A stretch of DNA of 33,163 nt from Paludibacteraceae bacterium (GTDB lineage Bacteria > Bacteroidota > Bacteroidia > Bacteroidales > Paludibacteraceae): contig JAGCWQ010000222.1 of the NCBI GenBank assembly GCA_017961765.1, forward strand, positions 1-33,163. Direction: 5' to 3'. A program made the translations under genes and the position numbers. Position 1 is the first letter of the stretch. Each line of letters begins with the position of its first letter. The notes beneath the pieces are model-generated. The model was not told where the DNA came from and ran no database searches. It saw nothing but the letters and a program-made list of their open reading frames with translations. Positions 32,119 to 33,163 of the stretch are shown piece by piece.

Positions 32119-33163
32119 ATGAAGGGAGAGATATACACTATAAACAAATGGAAAGGAGAATTGAGGTTTAACAACGGCATCGATAAAATCAGCTTTGGTG
32201 GCATCCCCGATAAAACACTGGCTAAAATCAAAAGCATTGTTCTCCCCGATTCCTTAGAAGAAATAAAAGCGTATGATTTTCGTCCTGTGGAGGATACCCT
32301 TGAAAAAGTCATCCTTCCAAAGGGTTTGAAAAGAATCAAGAAGGAAAGCTTTAGGGGTTTTCCAAAATTAAAAGAGGTCATTCTTCCCCCAAGCATTGAA
32401 TTCATCGGGGATAAAGCCTTTCATGGTTGTAGATCATTGACACACGTTGTAATCCCCAAACCTTCCACTTCGCTTCAGATTTGCGACAAGGCATTTGCCG
32501 ACTGTGTCAATCTTCTATATGTAGAACTAGAGGAAGGTTTCATCGAAAAAACCTTTTTGGGCGACCGAGTCTTCGAAAACACCGCCTACTTAGACGAACT
32601 GCGCAAGAAAGACCCATTGGTGATTATCCAAGGGGAAATCATTGACGGGAAGAGATGCCGAGGAGATTTAATCATCCCCGCCCACGTGAAGGGGGTGGAC
32701 ATCGGAGCTTTCAGCTTCAATCTGGATCTTACCAGCGTCACGCTTCCAAAATCAGCCTATATCAACTCTTACGCTTTTGAAGGTTGTTCCTCACTGAAGA
32801 AGGTCGTACTGCCAGAAGACCTCCGCAATTTGCACGAATCGACATTCAGCGGCTGTACCTCTTTAGAAGAAATCGTCCTACCACAAAACGAAGAACTGAC
32901 CATAAGCGGACATGTCTTTGAAAATACGCCATGGCTGAAAAAACGGCAGAAAGAGGGAGAACCAACCATTCTAAACGGTTGGGTGATTGATGGTTCGACC
33001 TGCAAAGGGGAAGTACACTTGTCAGGCATAAAAGGCATAGCAAAATATGCGTTCAGACTCAATCACGAGATAACCAAAGTGACCATTGAGGAAGGGTGCG
33101 ATTTAATCTCCCCAATGGCATTCGCAGATTTTCCAGCTCTAAAGGAGGTCTCTCTCCCATCCC
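32119..33163 (+). CDS. BspA-like leucine-rich repeat protein, 3' end cut by window edge
   Basis: The 348 visible codons begin at the ATG at 32119 (MKGEIYTINKWKGELRF) and stay open to the right edge. There is no signal peptide, so unlike many BspA-like surface proteins this one appears cytoplasmic or uses another export route. LRR_5-type repeats recur: SIVLPDSLEEIKAYDF, KVILPKGLKRIKKESF, EVILPPSIEFIGDKAFHGC, KKVVLPEDLRNLHESTFSGC. A larger repeat of 115 residues is also visible, with VFENTAYL and VFENTPWL at its start, then GEIIDGKRCRGD and GWVIDGSTCKGE. BspA-like repeats bind proteins. The 135-base gap after the ATPase gene holds no clear promoter but has a weak hairpin (32057-32072, GGAAAA with TTTTCC). 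Confidence 0.88.
   Translation, partial: MKGEIYTINKWKGELRFNNGIDKISFGGIPDKTLAKIKSIVLPDSLEEIKAYDFRPVEDTLEKVILPKGLKRIKKESFRGFPKLKEVILPPSIEFIGDKAFHGCRSLTHVVIPKPSTSLQICDKAFADCVNLLYVELEEGFIEKTFLGDRVFENTAYLDELRKKDPLVIIQGEIIDGKRCRGDLIIPAHVKGVDIGAFSFNLDLTSVTLPKSAYINSYAFEGCSSLKKVVLPEDLRNLHESTFSGCTSLEEIVLPQNEELTISGHVFENTPWLKKRQKEGEPTILNGWVIDGSTCKGEVHLSGIKGIAKYAFRLNHEITKVTIEEGCDLISPMAFADFPALKEVSLPS

Overview
The window comes from the chromosome of a member of the Bacteroidota, most likely Bacteroidales. Three things point there: a Bat/MoxR gene cluster, a type VI secretion system of the Bacteroidota-only subtype (T6SSiii: tssN, O, P, Q and R present; no tssJ, L or M), and several TAnnTTTG -7 boxes typical of Bacteroides-type promoters. 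I cannot fix the genus.

Layout. Positions 1-5532 (minus strand) hold the Bat cluster in the order moxR, DUF58 protein, BatD-like membrane protein, batA, batB, batC, with batC cut by the left edge. Positions 5769-7837 (minus) hold a small HU-family gene overlapping, by four bases, a gene for an unusual 580-residue protein: an HU-like DNA-binding domain, a long acidic linker, one membrane helix and a C-terminal LysM-like domain. This two-gene unit ends at a strong intrinsic terminator. Positions 8200-10095 (minus) hold dxs, with its own -7 box and terminator. Positions 10341-30458 (minus) are a nearly continuous 20-kb T6SSiii cluster, in transcription order tssE, F, N, K, G, Q, O, P, R, three hcp (tssD) paralogues, tssB, C, vgrG, a cargo-like module (295-residue unknown protein, half-length PAAR-like DUF4280 protein, 433-residue lipoprotein, 58-residue ORF), and tssH/clpV last. 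A divergent promoter region (30459-30795) separates it from a plus-strand DUF4143-type ATPase gene (30796-31983) and a BspA-like leucine-rich repeat gene (from 32119) that runs off the right edge.

How the genes work together. TssE, F, G and K make the baseplate. TssN, Q, O, P and R make the Bacteroidota-specific envelope complex. TssB and C form the sheath, Hcp the tube, and VgrG with the PAAR-like protein the spike. TssH recycles the sheath. The genes between vgrG and tssH occupy the usual place for effector, adaptor and immunity genes, but I recognise no toxin domain in them. The main hcp gene lies between two RNA stem-loops, one of them a 13-bp stem just after its stop codon, which may set high Hcp dosage inside the long operon.

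Most promising for new biology: the HU-membrane-LysM protein, the unassigned cargo module with its truncated PAAR-like protein, and the two extra Hcp paralogues.
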